Shown: positions 13,285 through 21,587 of the stretch, one piece after another
Position numbering within the stretch: the first letter of the stretch is position 1
Layout: every line of letters starts with the position of its first letter
From: Streptomyces albiflavescens
GTDB taxonomy: Bacteria > Actinomycetota > Actinomycetes > Streptomycetales > Streptomycetaceae
Assembly (NCBI RefSeq): GCF_014645835.1
Contig: NZ_BMMM01000020.1
Coordinates: forward strand, 62,001 to 126,000
Direction of reading: 5' to 3'
DNA length: 64,000 bases
Translations under genes and position numbers: made by a program
Notes under the pieces: generated by a model
What the model saw: the letters and a program-made list of their open reading frames with translations, nothing else
What the model was told of the DNA's origin: nothing
Databases searched by the model: none

Positions 13285-14115
13285 TCAGGAGATGTGTGTC
13301 TGAAGGAACTTGACCGTCGCCGGGTCCGCCGGGAGGAACGTCTCGATGGCCAGCTCGGCGACCGTCACGTCCATCGGGGTGTTGAAGGTCGAGATGGACG
13401 AGATGAACGACAGCACCCGGCCTTCGTGCTCGATCTGCATCGGGAGCGCGAAGTAGGGGACAGGATCAATGGGTTCGTCCTCCTCGTCCGGGTCCGGGAC
13501 CGGATACGCCGCCACCTCCTCGTACAGGGCACGCAGCGGCTCGGAGCGGCGCAGGGCGATCTGGCGGTCCATCTGGGCGAGCAGATGGTCGCGCCAGGCG
13601 CGCAGGTTGCGGATGCGCGGCGCCAGACCCTCCGGGTGGAGAGTGAGACGCATCGCGTTCAGCGGCGGCATGAGCAGGGACTCCGGGACGCCGTCCAGGA
13701 GCATGATGATGCCCCGGTTCGCGGCGAGGACGTTGTACGTGGCGTCGACCACCAGCGCCGGATACGGCTCGTAGCCCTGGATCAGCCGCTCCATGCCCTC
13801 GCGCAGGGCGTCCATCGACGGGTCGTCGAGCGGGGTCTCCGGGTAGTGCGGCGCATAGCCGGCCGCGAGCAGGAGCGCGTTGCGATCCCGGACGGGGATG
13901 TCGAGATGTTCGGCGAGCCGCAGCACCATCTCCTCGCTGGGGCGGGAGCGGCCCGTCTCGATGAAGCTGATGTGCCGGGCCGAGGAACCCGCCCGCAGCG
14001 CCAGCTCCAACTGGCTCACCCGCCGCTGTTCGCGCCAGCCGCGCAAGAGCGGGCCGATGCCCTTGTCGGTGGGGGCAGTTGGGGGCGCCGCGGCTCGGGA
14101 CGGGACAATGGTCAT
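13285..14115 (-). CDS. XRE-family transcriptional regulator, MmyB-like
   Basis: A 276-residue regulator. An N-terminal Cro/C1 helix-turn-helix covers residues about 18-75 (GWREQRRVSQLELALRAG then HISFIETGRSRPS). The C-terminal MmyB-like PAS-type ligand-binding domain is seen in ALVVDATYNVLAANRG. Such proteins control adjacent oxidoreductases or transporters. The ATG at 14115 is only 27 bases from the divergent ADP-ribosylglycohydrolase start, so the two promoters must overlap and autoregulation over both is possible. Confidence 0.88.
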   Translation of the reverse strand: MTIVPSRAAAPPTAPTDKGIGPLLRGWREQRRVSQLELALRAGSSARHISFIETGRSRPSEEMVLRLAEHLDIPVRDRNALLLAAGYAPHYPETPLDDPSMDALREGMERLIQGYEPYPALVVDATYNVLAANRGIIMLLDGVPESLLMPPLNAMRLTLHPEGLAPRIRNLRAWRDHLLAQMDRQIALRRSEPLRALYEEVAAYPVPDPDEEDEPIDPVPYFALPMQIEHEGRVLSFISSISTFNTPMDVTVAELAIETFLPADPATVKFLQTHIS

Positions 14116-14142
14116 ACAAGGACCGTAGTCGAGGAGTCGTGC

Positions 14143-15213
14143 GTGAACGAGCCGGGGAATCTGTCCTGGGAGGCCGAGGCGGTCTACCGGGCGCGGGTGC
14201 GGGGCTGTCTGCTGGGCGGGGCGGTCGGGGACGCCCTCGGCTATGCCATCGAGTTCGACTCGCTGGAGCGGATCCGCGCCGCGTACGGGCCCGCGGGCGT
14301 GACGGGGCTCGTACCCGACGGCGACGGCGTCGTGGGCCGGGTCAGCGACGACACACAGATGACGCTCTTCACCGTGGAGGGGCTCCAGCAGGCCCACACG
14401 CGGGCCCGGCTCAAGGGGATCGGCGGTGCGTCGACCGCGCTGGTCCGGCAGGCGTACGAGCGGTGGCTGGACACGCAGCACAAGGCCGGACCCGACGCGA
14501 CGGCGACCGGTGGGCTCGCCGCGCAGGCCTGGCTGTACGCGCGTCGCGCCCCCGGCAACGCGTGCCTGTCCGGGCTCGCGCAGCATCACGTCCCCGACCC
14601 GTGGGGTGAGCTCGGTCGGCCCGGGCCCGTCAACCCGGAGTCCAAGGGGTGCGGCACGGTGATGCGCTCGGCGCCGTTCGGGCTCATGGCGCGCACCCCG
14701 GTCCGGCACGCGTTCGAGATGGCCGCGCGGTGCGCCCAGATCACCCATGGGCACCCCACGGGGTACTACGCCGCCGGGGCGCTGGCCGCGATCGTCGGGC
14801 ATCTGGTCGCGGGGGAGTCCCTTGAGGGCGCCGTCCTGCGCACGCTGCGGCTGCTCGCCCACCATCCTGGGCACGAGGAGACCACGGCCGCCCTGAACCG
14901 CGCCCTCGACCTCGCGGCTCTCGGCGCTCCGAGTGCCGAGAAGGTCGAGTCCCTCGGCGCCGGCTGGATCGCCGAGGAGGCCCTGGCCATCGGCGTCTAC
15001 GCCGCCCTCGCCGGCGACAAGGTCACTGACGCCCTCCTCCTCTCCGTCAACCACTCCGGCGACAGCGACTCCACCGGCTCCCTCTGCGGCAACCTCCTCG
15101 GCGCCCGGTACGGCGACCACAGCCTCCCGCAGGAGTGGCTGGAGCGGATCGAGGGGCGCCCGCAGATCGCCGCCCTCGCGGACGACTTCGCGACGGAGTG
15201 CGTACGGCGGTGA
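14143..15213 (+). CDS. ADP-ribosylglycohydrolase family protein
   Basis: A 356-residue hydrolase that removes ADP-ribose from modified proteins or small molecules with two Mg ions. The family signature appears as GCLLGGAVGDALGYAIEF near the N-terminus, SDDTQMTLFT around residue 68 (metal-binding T/D) and HSGDSDSTGSLCGNLLGA near the C-terminus (metal-binding D-x-D). The DraG/ARH3 fold is therefore intact. The GTG at 14143 has GAGGAG six bases upstream. A six-base stem with a TGAA loop follows the stop. A partner ADP-ribosyltransferase is not visible. Confidence 0.92.
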   Translation: MNEPGNLSWEAEAVYRARVRGCLLGGAVGDALGYAIEFDSLERIRAAYGPAGVTGLVPDGDGVVGRVSDDTQMTLFTVEGLQQAHTRARLKGIGGASTALVRQAYERWLDTQHKAGPDATATGGLAAQAWLYARRAPGNACLSGLAQHHVPDPWGELGRPGPVNPESKGCGTVMRSAPFGLMARTPVRHAFEMAARCAQITHGHPTGYYAAGALAAIVGHLVAGESLEGAVLRTLRLLAHHPGHEETTAALNRALDLAALGAPSAEKVESLGAGWIAEEALAIGVYAALAGDKVTDALLLSVNHSGDSDSTGSLCGNLLGARYGDHSLPQEWLERIEGRPQIAALADDFATECVRR

Positions 15214-15236
15214 GGCGGGGTGTCATTCACCCCCGC

Positions 15237-15252
15237 CGCCCCTGAAGGGGCG
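15237..15252. terminator. short stem-loop after the ADP-ribosylglycohydrolase gene
   Basis: CGCCCC-TGAA-GGGGCG, a perfect 6-bp stem with a stable four-base loop, 23 bases after the stop codon. Confidence 0.55.
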
Positions 15253-15268
15253 CGGCCCCCAGGCGCGA

Positions 15269-15312
15269 TGGGGGTCCCCCTGCTCGAGCGAAGTCGAGAG
15301 CTTGGGGGAGGG
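15269..15312. repeat. Streptomyces-type interspersed palindromic repeat
   Basis: A GC-rich imperfect palindrome: GGGGGTCCCCC, then GCTCGAGCGAAGTCGAGAGC, then TTGGGGGA. I recognise it as resembling a repeat scattered between genes in many streptomycete genomes. It lies in the 229-bp gap before the pterin dehydratase gene and may work as a terminator or processing site. Confidence 0.6.
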
Positions 15313-15442
15313 TAGGGGCGGAGGGCGAGAACGAACCCTCCGTGTGCCGGCGCCTGGCGTGTGCGGCGCCGGCGGCGAGGGACTGTGGGACGCTGAGGCA
15401 GAGTCTCACCCGCACCCCCCGTCGGACGAAAGGAACGTGGTC

Positions 15443-15748
15443 ATGGCCGTCGAGCCGTTGTCGCAGAAGGAGATCGAGGAGCGGCTGGCGGAGCTGCCGG
15501 GCTGGTCGGTGGACGGCGACCGACTCGCCCGTTCCTACCGGCTCGGCTCACACTTCGCGGCGACCGCGATGGTCGTGCACATCGCCCAGGTGCAGGAGGA
15601 GCTGAACCATCACTCCGACCTCACGCTCGGCTACAACACCGTCTCCCTCACGGTGAACACGCACAGCGTCGGCGGCGCCGTCACCGAACTCGACTTCGCT
15701 CTCGCCCGCAGGGTGGAGGACCTCGCCCCGGGACACGGGGCACACTGA
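15443..15748 (+). CDS. 4a-hydroxytetrahydrobiopterin dehydratase (pterin-4-alpha-carbinolamine dehydratase)
   Basis: A 101-residue protein of the PCD/DCoH family, which dehydrates 4a-hydroxytetrahydrobiopterin so the cofactor of aromatic amino-acid hydroxylases can be recycled. The family pattern includes LPGWSVDGDRLARSY, the catalytic histidine pair in ELNHHSDLTLGYN (about residues 53-54) and VTLTVNTHSVGG-like SLTVNTHSVGG. The ATG at 15443 has AAAGGA upstream. The methyltransferase gene begins five bases after its stop, so the two are probably one transcript. Confidence 0.92.
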   Translation: MAVEPLSQKEIEERLAELPGWSVDGDRLARSYRLGSHFAATAMVVHIAQVQEELNHHSDLTLGYNTVSLTVNTHSVGGAVTELDFALARRVEDLAPGHGAH

Positions 15749-15753
15749 CCCAC

Positions 15754-16482
15754 GTGCTGGACTACGACAAGGAAGCGGACGAGTACGACGCGACGCGGGG
15801 CGGCGAGCCCCGGGCCGCCGCGGCCGCCGACGCCGTGTGCGGCCTCCTCCCCGAGAGCACGCGCAGCCTGCTCGACGTCGCATGCGGCACCGGCATCGTG
15901 ACGCGCCGCCTCGCCGCCGGACGTCCGGGGCTGAGGGTGACGGGCGCGGACGCCGCGCACGGCATGACGCGGAGGGCGGCCGCACGCCTCCCGGGTGCCG
16001 TAGTCCTCGCAGACTCCCGTCAACTCCCCTTCGCCGACGGCTCGTTCGATGCCGTGTCCGTCGTCTGGCTGCTGCATCTGCTGGACGACGCGGCGCCCGT
16101 CGTCGCCGAGGCCGCGCGCGTCCTGCGCCCCGGCGGCGTTCTCGTCACCACCGTCGACAAGGTCGCCGCTCACCACGTGGGCAGCGACATCGACGCGCTC
16201 GCCGCGCCCTACCGCACGGAGCGCGCCACGGACGAGGCCGAACTCGTCACGGCGTACGCCGCCGAGCACGGCCTGCTCCCGAGCGGTACGGCCCGGTTCC
16301 GGGGCCACGGTCAGGGACGGATCCCGCGCCGCCTGGCCCGCTATGTCCGCGACGGCGAGATCTACGGGGCCGGCGGCACCGCGCTCGCCGAGCGCATCGA
16401 GGCGCTGCCGGACCCGGACCGGCCGCGGGCGGACCCCGAGTTCACCCTCCGCGCCTTCACGAAGCCGGCGTCCTCCGCGTGA
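15754..16482 (+). CDS. class I SAM-dependent methyltransferase
   Basis: 242 residues with a Rossmann-type methyltransferase fold: LLDVACGTGIVTRRLA (motif I, about residue 40), an acidic loop VTGADAAHGM (motif II), LPFADGSFDAVSVVWLLHLL (motif III region) and RVLRPGGVLV (motif post-III). This is the UbiE/Methyltransf_11 pattern; the substrate cannot be deduced. The GTG start lies five bases after the PCD stop. Its 3' end overlaps the convergent DUF1579-like gene by 26 bases. Confidence 0.85.
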   Translation: MLDYDKEADEYDATRGGEPRAAAAADAVCGLLPESTRSLLDVACGTGIVTRRLAAGRPGLRVTGADAAHGMTRRAAARLPGAVVLADSRQLPFADGSFDAVSVVWLLHLLDDAAPVVAEAARVLRPGGVLVTTVDKVAAHHVGSDIDALAAPYRTERATDEAELVTAYAAEHGLLPSGTARFRGHGQGRIPRRLARYVRDGEIYGAGGTALAERIEALPDPDRPRADPEFTLRAFTKPASSA

Positions 16483-16927
16483 ACTCCATGACCCAGTTGG
16501 TCACCCATGTCTTCTCCCCGTCCACGGAGAACGCCTGCTCCCAGCGCGCCCTGGTCGCCGAGATGCCCGACCACAGGAACCGCACCCGCACGTCCTTCCC
16601 GTCGTGCGTGTCGTCCCCGTAGAACTCGCCCCGGCCGTCCGCGAATCGACCGATCACCGGCGGGAACAGCTTGCCGCCGCGGCTGGAGGACCAGTTCAGG
16701 GACCACTCCCGCGCGGCGGGGTCGAAGAGCCGCAGGGTGAGCCCCTTCCAGCCCTGACTCGGCACGTCGATCTCGTCGACGTTCGCGGCCCCGTCGAACA
16801 GGCTCCAGCAGCGGTTGACGGCCGGGAACTCCTCCCAGTCGCTCTCCGCGTTCAGGAAGTCGGTACGGCGCCGGTTGAGGACGTCCCACTCGCCGTGGAA
16901 GAAGTCGAAGTCGTGCGCGGCGCTCAT
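16457..16927 (-). CDS. conserved protein, DUF1579-like
   Basis: 156 residues, no signal peptide. The start (FDFFHGEWDVLNRR), the tryptophan-rich strands LRLFDPAAREWSLNW and GRFADGRGEFYGDD, and the ending WVTNWVMEFTR resemble the lipocalin-like DUF1579 family. No catalytic residues can be named. The ATG overlaps the upstream gene by four bases (ATGA at 16924-16927), so the two are translated together. The pair lies opposite a WYL regulator. Confidence 0.7.
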   Translation of the reverse strand: MSAAHDFDFFHGEWDVLNRRRTDFLNAESDWEEFPAVNRCWSLFDGAANVDEIDVPSQGWKGLTLRLFDPAAREWSLNWSSSRGGKLFPPVIGRFADGRGEFYGDDTHDGKDVRVRFLWSGISATRARWEQAFSVDGEKTWVTNWVMEFTRRTPAS

Positions 16928-17403
16928 GAGCGGTCTCCCGTCGTGCCCTCGGGAAGCGAGTCCGCGAGGTAGGCGTCGAGGTCGGGGACGTCGGGTGCGA
17001 GCATGTGCCGCACCCAGGCGTCGCGTTCGTGCAGGATCGGCGGCAGTTCCCAGACACAGCCGATCCACGGCAGGTCGGGAGTGATGAAGTGCGTCGGGTC
17101 CCGGTCCGGGCAGCCCAGCACCGGCTGGCCCGCCGACGCGCCCCGGAAGTGCAGGACGTTGTCCCACACCCAGCTGTACGCGTTGAGGTACGCGCCGTCG
17201 TCGCCGCCCCGGTGCAGGACGACGAAGGTCGCGGGCGGCGTGCCGTCCGGCTCCGGAAGCAGCTTCGGGAGCATCGCGTACGCCGCCTGCTCCACCTCGG
17301 GGGCGATGCCCGTCGGATCGGCGGTGACGTGGTAGCGCTTGATCCGCCGTCCCGCCACCTCGATGGGCGGCGGCACGGTCAGCAGTTTTTCCGAGAAGGC
17401 CAT
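16924..17403 (-). CDS. conserved protein of unknown function
   Basis: 159 residues, soluble. I do not recognise a family. It has several tryptophans and histidines in short motifs (SWVWDNVLHFRG, THFITPDLPWIGCVWELPP) and no signal or membrane segment. It is first in a two-gene operon with the DUF1579-like protein and divergent from the WYL regulator. It has no clear ribosome-binding site; a TAGCTT at 17410-17415 (read on the minus strand) is a possible -10, so the message may be nearly leaderless. Confidence 0.7.
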   Translation of the reverse strand: MAFSEKLLTVPPPIEVAGRRIKRYHVTADPTGIAPEVEQAAYAMLPKLLPEPDGTPPATFVVLHRGGDDGAYLNAYSWVWDNVLHFRGASAGQPVLGCPDRDPTHFITPDLPWIGCVWELPPILHERDAWVRHMLAPDVPDLDAYLADSLPEGTTGDRS

Positions 17404-17421
17404 GTGAGGAAGCTAGGCCCG

Positions 17422-17448
17422 CTTCACTGACACCTTCTGTCAGTGAAG
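17422..17448. promoter_or_regulatory. perfect 11-bp inverted repeat between WYL regulator and divergent operon
   Basis: CTTCACTGACA (17422-17432) and TGTCAGTGAAG (17438-17448) are exact reverse complements around a five-base spacer. The site lies in the 62-bp space between two divergent start codons, where one bound regulator could control both directions. Confidence 0.8.
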
Positions 17449-17465
17449 TCTGGGATTCTGGAGCG

Positions 17466-18413
17466 GTGAAATCAGCGCGGCTCGTCTCGATCCTCCTGCT
17501 CCTCCAGACCCGCGGCCGGATGACCGCCGCCCAGCTCGCCCAGGAGCTCGATGTCTCGGTGCGCACGGTCTACCGGGACGTCGAGGCACTGAGCGCGGCC
17601 GGCGTCCCGTTGTACGGCGACGCCGGCCACGCGGGCGGCTACCAGCTTCTCGACGGCTACCGCACCCGCCTCACCGGCCTCACCACCGACGAGGCCGAGG
17701 CCCTCTTCCTCGCGGGCGTCCCCGGCCCCGCCGCCGAGCTCGGCCTAGGCTCGGTCCTCGCCGCGGCCCAGCTGAAGGTGCGCGCCGCCCTCCCGCGCGA
17801 GCTGCGCGAGCACGCCGACCGGATCAGCGGCCGCTTCCACCTGGACGCGCCCGGCTGGTACGCGGACGCCGACGAGACCCCCTACCTCCCCGCCGTCGCC
17901 GACGCCGTCTGGAACAGCCGTGTCCTGCACATCCGCTACCGCCGCTGGCGCGAGCCCACCGATGTGGAGCGTCGACTGGAGCCGTACGGCCTCGTCCTGA
18001 AGGCGGGCCGCTGGTACGTGGTGGCGGGTCCGGGTCCGCGGACGTTCCGCGTCGACCAGATCCTGGAACTCGTCACGTCCGAGGAGGAGTTCACGCGCCC
18101 GGAGGACTTCGACCTCGCCGGGTACTGGTCCGCGTACCAGAGGGACTTCCATGAGCGACTGCACCGCGCGGAGGCGGTCGTTCGACTCGCCCCGGGTATC
18201 CGGCTGAGCGGCCTGGCGGCGGACGCGGTGGCGGCCCATGGCCGAACCGGCACAGACGGCTGGACGCGCGCCACCGTCCCCATCGAGTCCGTGGAACACG
18301 CCCACCACGACTTCCTCCGCCTCGGTACGGGCATCGAGGTGCTCGAACCGGCAGAGCTGCGGGAGCGGATCGCGCAGACGGTGACCGCGCTGGCGCGCAC
18401 GTACGCGGGATAG
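17466..18413 (+). CDS. WYL-domain transcriptional regulator (YafY/DeoR-like)
   Basis: 315 residues. An N-terminal winged helix (about 1-60: SILLLLQTRGRMTAAQLAQELDVS, read in two parts) is followed by GYQLLDGYRTRLTGLT and a C-terminal WYL domain with RRLEPYGLVLKAGRWYVV and the WCX region. WYL domains sense nucleic acids or nucleotides in several regulators. The GTG at 17466 has GGAG only two bases upstream, so the start is the most plausible but not certain. The perfect inverted repeat just upstream is the likely operator; the regulated genes would be the divergent unknown pair. Confidence 0.9.
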   Translation: MKSARLVSILLLLQTRGRMTAAQLAQELDVSVRTVYRDVEALSAAGVPLYGDAGHAGGYQLLDGYRTRLTGLTTDEAEALFLAGVPGPAAELGLGSVLAAAQLKVRAALPRELREHADRISGRFHLDAPGWYADADETPYLPAVADAVWNSRVLHIRYRRWREPTDVERRLEPYGLVLKAGRWYVVAGPGPRTFRVDQILELVTSEEEFTRPEDFDLAGYWSAYQRDFHERLHRAEAVVRLAPGIRLSGLAADAVAAHGRTGTDGWTRATVPIESVEHAHHDFLRLGTGIEVLEPAELRERIAQTVTALARTYAG

Positions 18414-18501
18414 CGAGCGCTTTCCGAAGGGCGGCAACTCCCTTGTCCGCAGCGGCAACTGAGGGAACAGAAGCAGTCTGTCCTCTCAGGAGGTACTCAC
18501 C

Positions 18502-20376
18502 GTGCAGCACCCGCACAGGCAGCACCGCAGACGCGCGATCGGAGCGGCGATGGCGGCCACGACGGCCCTCGTCGCCGCCGGGCTCACCGCACTCGGCACC
18601 GGCTCGGCCCAGGCCGCCACCGCGCGACAGGTCGAAGCCCTCGACCGGGGTGTGGTCAGCGTCCACACCGACAGCGGCAACCTCGTCAGCTGGCGCTGGC
18701 TCGGCACCGACCCGAACGACGTCTCGTTCAACGTCTACCGAGCCGGTACGAAGGTCAACTCGACCCCGATCACCGGCTCGACGAACTACTTCCACTCCGG
18801 CGCGCCCGCCCAGGCCGATTACACGGTCCGCGCGATCGTGAACGGCGTCGAGCAGACCGACTCGGTGCACGCGATCCAGTTCCGTACGGGATACAAGGAC
18901 GTGCCGATCACCCCGCCCGCCGGAGGCACGACGCCCGACGGGGTCGCGTACACCTACGAGGCCAATGACGCGTCCGTCGGCGACCTCGACGGCGACGGTC
19001 AGCTCGACTTGGTCCTCAAGTGGCAGCCGACGAACGCCAAGGACAACTCCCAGTCCGGCTACACCGGCGACACGATCATCGACGGCATCAAGCTCGACGG
19101 CACCCGGCTCTGGCGCATCGACCTCGGCCGGAACATCCGCTCGGGCGCGCACTACACCCAGTTCCAGGTGTACGACTACGACGGCGACGGCAAGGCCGAG
19201 GTCGCCATGAAGACGGCGGACGGGACGACGGACGGCCGGGGCACGGTCATCGGCAGCCCGTCCGCCGACTATCGCAATTCCAGTGGCTATGTGCTCTCCG
19301 GGCCCGAGTACCTGACCATGTTCAACGGGCAGACGGGCGCGGCCATGGGCACCGTCGACTACGTCCCGGCGCGCGGCACGGTGTCGTCCTGGGACGACTC
19401 GTACGGCAACCGTGTCGACCGATTCCTCGCCGGGACCGCCTACTTGGACGGCTCCCGGCCGTCGCTGATCATGGCGCGCGGCTACTACACCCGTACGGTG
19501 ATCGCCGCCTGGGACTGGCGGGGCGGGGCCTTCACCCGCCGCTGGACCTTCGACACCAACTCCTCGACCAACAGCGGCAAGGGGTACGACGGCCAGGGCA
19601 ACCACCAGCTGTCGGTCGCGGACGTCGACGCGGACGGCAGGGACGAGATCGTGTACGGCTCGATGGCCGTGGACGACAACGGGAACGGCCTGTGGACCAC
19701 CAAGAACGGGCATGGGGACGCCCTGCACGTCGGTGACCTCGACCCGTCCCGCGCCGGCCTCGAGGAGTTCAAGGTCGACGAGGATTCGTCGAAGCCCTCG
19801 TCCTGGATGGCGGACGCGAAGACCGGCGCGATCCTGTGGTCGACGCCGGCCAACGGCGACAACGGCCGGGGAGCGTCCGGGGACATCTGGGCGGGAAGCG
19901 CAGGGGCCGAGTCCTGGTCCTCCCGCGTCGACGGTGTACGCAGTCCCCAGGGCACCGTGGTGGCGAGCCGCAAGCCCGGCAGCATCAACTTCCTGTCCTG
20001 GTGGGACGGAGACACCGTCCGCGAACTCCTGGACGACACCCACATCGACAAGTACGGCACCTCGGCCGACACCCGCCTGCTGACGGGTGCCTCCGTCCAC
20101 TCCAACAACAGCACCAAGGCCACCCCGTCCCTCTCCGGCGACATCCTCGGCGACTGGCGGGAGGAAGTTGTCTGGCCGACGACCGACAACACAGCACTGC
20201 GGATCTACTCCACGCCGTACGAGACGAGCACGAAGATCACGACGCTGCTCCACGACACCCAGTACCGCACCGCGCTGGCCTGGCAAAACACGGCTTACAA
20301 CCAACCGCCGCACCCGAGCTTCTTCATCGGCGCCGGGATGGCGACGGCGCCGCGACCGACGGTCTACACGCCGTGA
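18502..20376 (+). CDS. secreted rhamnogalacturonan lyase, family PL11
   Basis: 624 residues. A Sec signal of about 37 residues ends at GSAQA-AT. The mature protein has the PL11 eight-bladed propeller with calcium-binding loops GDLDGDGQLD, YDYDGDGKAE and DVDADGRDE, and the family ending LAWQNTAYNQPPHPSFFIG. It cleaves the rhamnose-galacturonate backbone of rhamnogalacturonan I by beta-elimination. No carbohydrate-binding module is attached. The GTG at 18502 has AGGAGGT upstream. It starts the secreted plant-wall-degradation block; the downstream pqq/CBM35 island supplies matching GH105, GH28 and GH27 activities. Confidence 0.93.
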   Translation: MQHPHRQHRRRAIGAAMAATTALVAAGLTALGTGSAQAATARQVEALDRGVVSVHTDSGNLVSWRWLGTDPNDVSFNVYRAGTKVNSTPITGSTNYFHSGAPAQADYTVRAIVNGVEQTDSVHAIQFRTGYKDVPITPPAGGTTPDGVAYTYEANDASVGDLDGDGQLDLVLKWQPTNAKDNSQSGYTGDTIIDGIKLDGTRLWRIDLGRNIRSGAHYTQFQVYDYDGDGKAEVAMKTADGTTDGRGTVIGSPSADYRNSSGYVLSGPEYLTMFNGQTGAAMGTVDYVPARGTVSSWDDSYGNRVDRFLAGTAYLDGSRPSLIMARGYYTRTVIAAWDWRGGAFTRRWTFDTNSSTNSGKGYDGQGNHQLSVADVDADGRDEIVYGSMAVDDNGNGLWTTKNGHGDALHVGDLDPSRAGLEEFKVDEDSSKPSSWMADAKTGAILWSTPANGDNGRGASGDIWAGSAGAESWSSRVDGVRSPQGTVVASRKPGSINFLSWWDGDTVRELLDDTHIDKYGTSADTRLLTGASVHSNNSTKATPSLSGDILGDWREEVVWPTTDNTALRIYSTPYETSTKITTLLHDTQYRTALAWQNTAYNQPPHPSFFIGAGMATAPRPTVYTP

Positions 20377-20961
20377 GCTGCTGAAACATCATCCGCAAGA
20401 CCCCGCAAGAGGCGGCCGTGGACTCCGCGTCGACGGCCGTCTCCATCGTGATCCACTGCCGCAGGGCAGGATCTGGGGAGATCCAGTTCGGACTGGGTCT
20501 CAGGTGCCCGTCCTGCGCCGCAAGCTCTGCGGAAACGAACCGCCCAGTGGGGCGGTGGGAAAGCAGGGGGAGTGATCAGCCCGACCCCGACCCCGACCCC
20601 GGCCGCGCCGCCGCAGCGTCGTTATCCGGCTCTGCACCCACCGGGCGCTGCGCCTGCTCGACAGCCTGCCGCCGCAGCGACTTACCACCCTTCGCCGCGA
20701 CGGCGGCACGAGCTAGCTCCGCCGTCAGTTGTTCGAACGCCGGCGTACCTGACAGATCCCGTAACCTGCGGCTTCTGCTCATACGTCACCAACGAGCCGG
20801 GGCGCCGGGCCGTAACCGAAACACCGCCGAACGGAGCAACGGCAATACCAGCGAACCGTCCTCACGCCGCACTCGAAAGCCTGTCCGGTCGCGGGATTCG
20901 GAAGACCAGCCTCCAACAGGTGCAGAACGGGCAAGGTGAGCGGGGTCACCACAGGCATGAA
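20377..20961. other. gene-poor stretch with no confident gene
   Basis: 585 bp with less regular codon bias than its surroundings. A CCGACC-type short tandem run occurs near 20580-20605. The only candidate I can offer is a weak 68-codon frame on the minus strand (20576-20782). No transposase, integrase or known motif is recognisable. Confidence 0.5.
20576..20782 (-). CDS. possible small protein, unknown (weak)
   Basis: A 68-codon frame starting MSRSRRLRDLSGTPAFEQL with an alanine-rich amphipathic stretch and a GSGSGSG tail produced by a CCGACC repeat. It lacks a good ribosome-binding site. It runs in the same direction as the better-supported 20962-21159 gene. It may be a decayed coding fragment. 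Confidence 0.25.
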   Translation of the reverse strand: MSRSRRLRDLSGTPAFEQLTAELARAAVAAKGGKSLRRQAVEQAQRPVGAEPDNDAAAARPGSGSGSG

Positions 20962-21159
20962 TCAGGCGCCCATCGGTGACGATGGAGTGCCCGCCGGAGG
21001 TCGGTCCTCCTGTATTTCAGCCCACACCTGCGCCGCGATCAGGTCAGCCTCATCCTGCGGCAGACCAGCCCGCACCAAGATCACACCGTGGCTCCCGTCG
21101 GGGAACTTCACCCTCCGCGCCTCCGTACCCAAGCGGCCCGGTATCGGCTCCTCCGGCAT
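20962..21159 (-). CDS. small hypothetical protein
   Basis: 65 residues beginning MPEEPIPGRLGTEARRVKF and containing FPDGSHGVILVRAG and an amphipathic helix DEADLIAAQVWAEIQED. No family recognised. Support comes from a strong ribosome-binding site, AGAGGAGG, five bases before the ATG. It lies 75 bases downstream of a short secreted-protein frame in the same direction, so they may share a transcript. Confidence 0.55.
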   Translation of the reverse strand: MPEEPIPGRLGTEARRVKFPDGSHGVILVRAGLPQDEADLIAAQVWAEIQEDRPPAGTPSSPMGA

Positions 21160-21234
21160 TGCGGCCTCCTCTGGTCGGGAAAACCACGCTAAAACGCCCC
21201 CGCCGCAATCGACGGGGACGTTGGGCTGGATGGC

Positions 21235-21417
21235 CTACAGCGCCGGAACTCGTCGGTGCGGTAGAACCCCGTCGAGGTAGGCCTGCACCGGCTCGAACAG
21301 ACCGCCAGGGGCGAGGGTCGTCGCCTCGGGGGCGCTCGCGGCCGCCGCGGGCGGGGTGCCGGCCGGTAAACCGGCCGCGAGCGCGAGCACGGCCGTGAGG
21401 ATGCGGGTTCTTCGCAC
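21235..21417 (-). pseudogene. 60-codon secreted-protein fragment (signal peptide plus short mature part)
   Basis: A GTG at 21417 with GAGAGG upstream opens a frame with a convincing Sec signal (RRTRILTAVLALAAGLPAG then AAAA-S). About 30 mature residues (LAPGGLFEPVQAYLDGVLP) follow before a TAG stop. The mature part is too short for an enzyme and I do not recognise it. It is either a truncated remnant of a secreted protein or a genuine small secreted peptide. It is insulated from the GH48 gene by two stem-loops. Confidence 0.45.
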
Positions 21418-21493
21418 GGTGGGGGTCCTCTCTTGAAGAGAAGTGCGCGACGGCCGGGCGGCCCCCAGTGCGGGTGAGGACCGCCCGGCCCGA

Positions 21494-21519
21494 GCCCTGC
21501 CGCACGGAGGCGGCAGGGC
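21494..21519. terminator. stem-loop, 10-bp perfect stem
   Basis: GCCCTGCCGC (21494-21503) pairs exactly with GCGGCAGGGC (21510-21519) around a six-base loop, downstream of the GH48 gene and upstream of the 60-codon frame. Confidence 0.55.
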
Positions 21520-21534
21520 CTGGTACGCGAAGCC

Positions 21535-21580
21535 CCAGGCCCTGTCGTCGAACTGCCGCCAGCTCGACGACAGGGCCTGG
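21535..21580. terminator. stem-loop terminator after the GH48 gene, 17-bp perfect stem
   Basis: Arms 21535-21551 and 21564-21580 are exact reverse complements around a 12-base loop, seven bases after the GH48 stop codon. It is one of the strongest hairpins in the window. Confidence 0.75.
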
Positions 21581-21587
21581 CGGGGAC

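Noticed and set aside
20377..21240. Prophage or insertion-sequence remnant
   Set aside because: No transposase, integrase, terminal inverted repeats or target duplication could be seen; kept only as an atypical patch.
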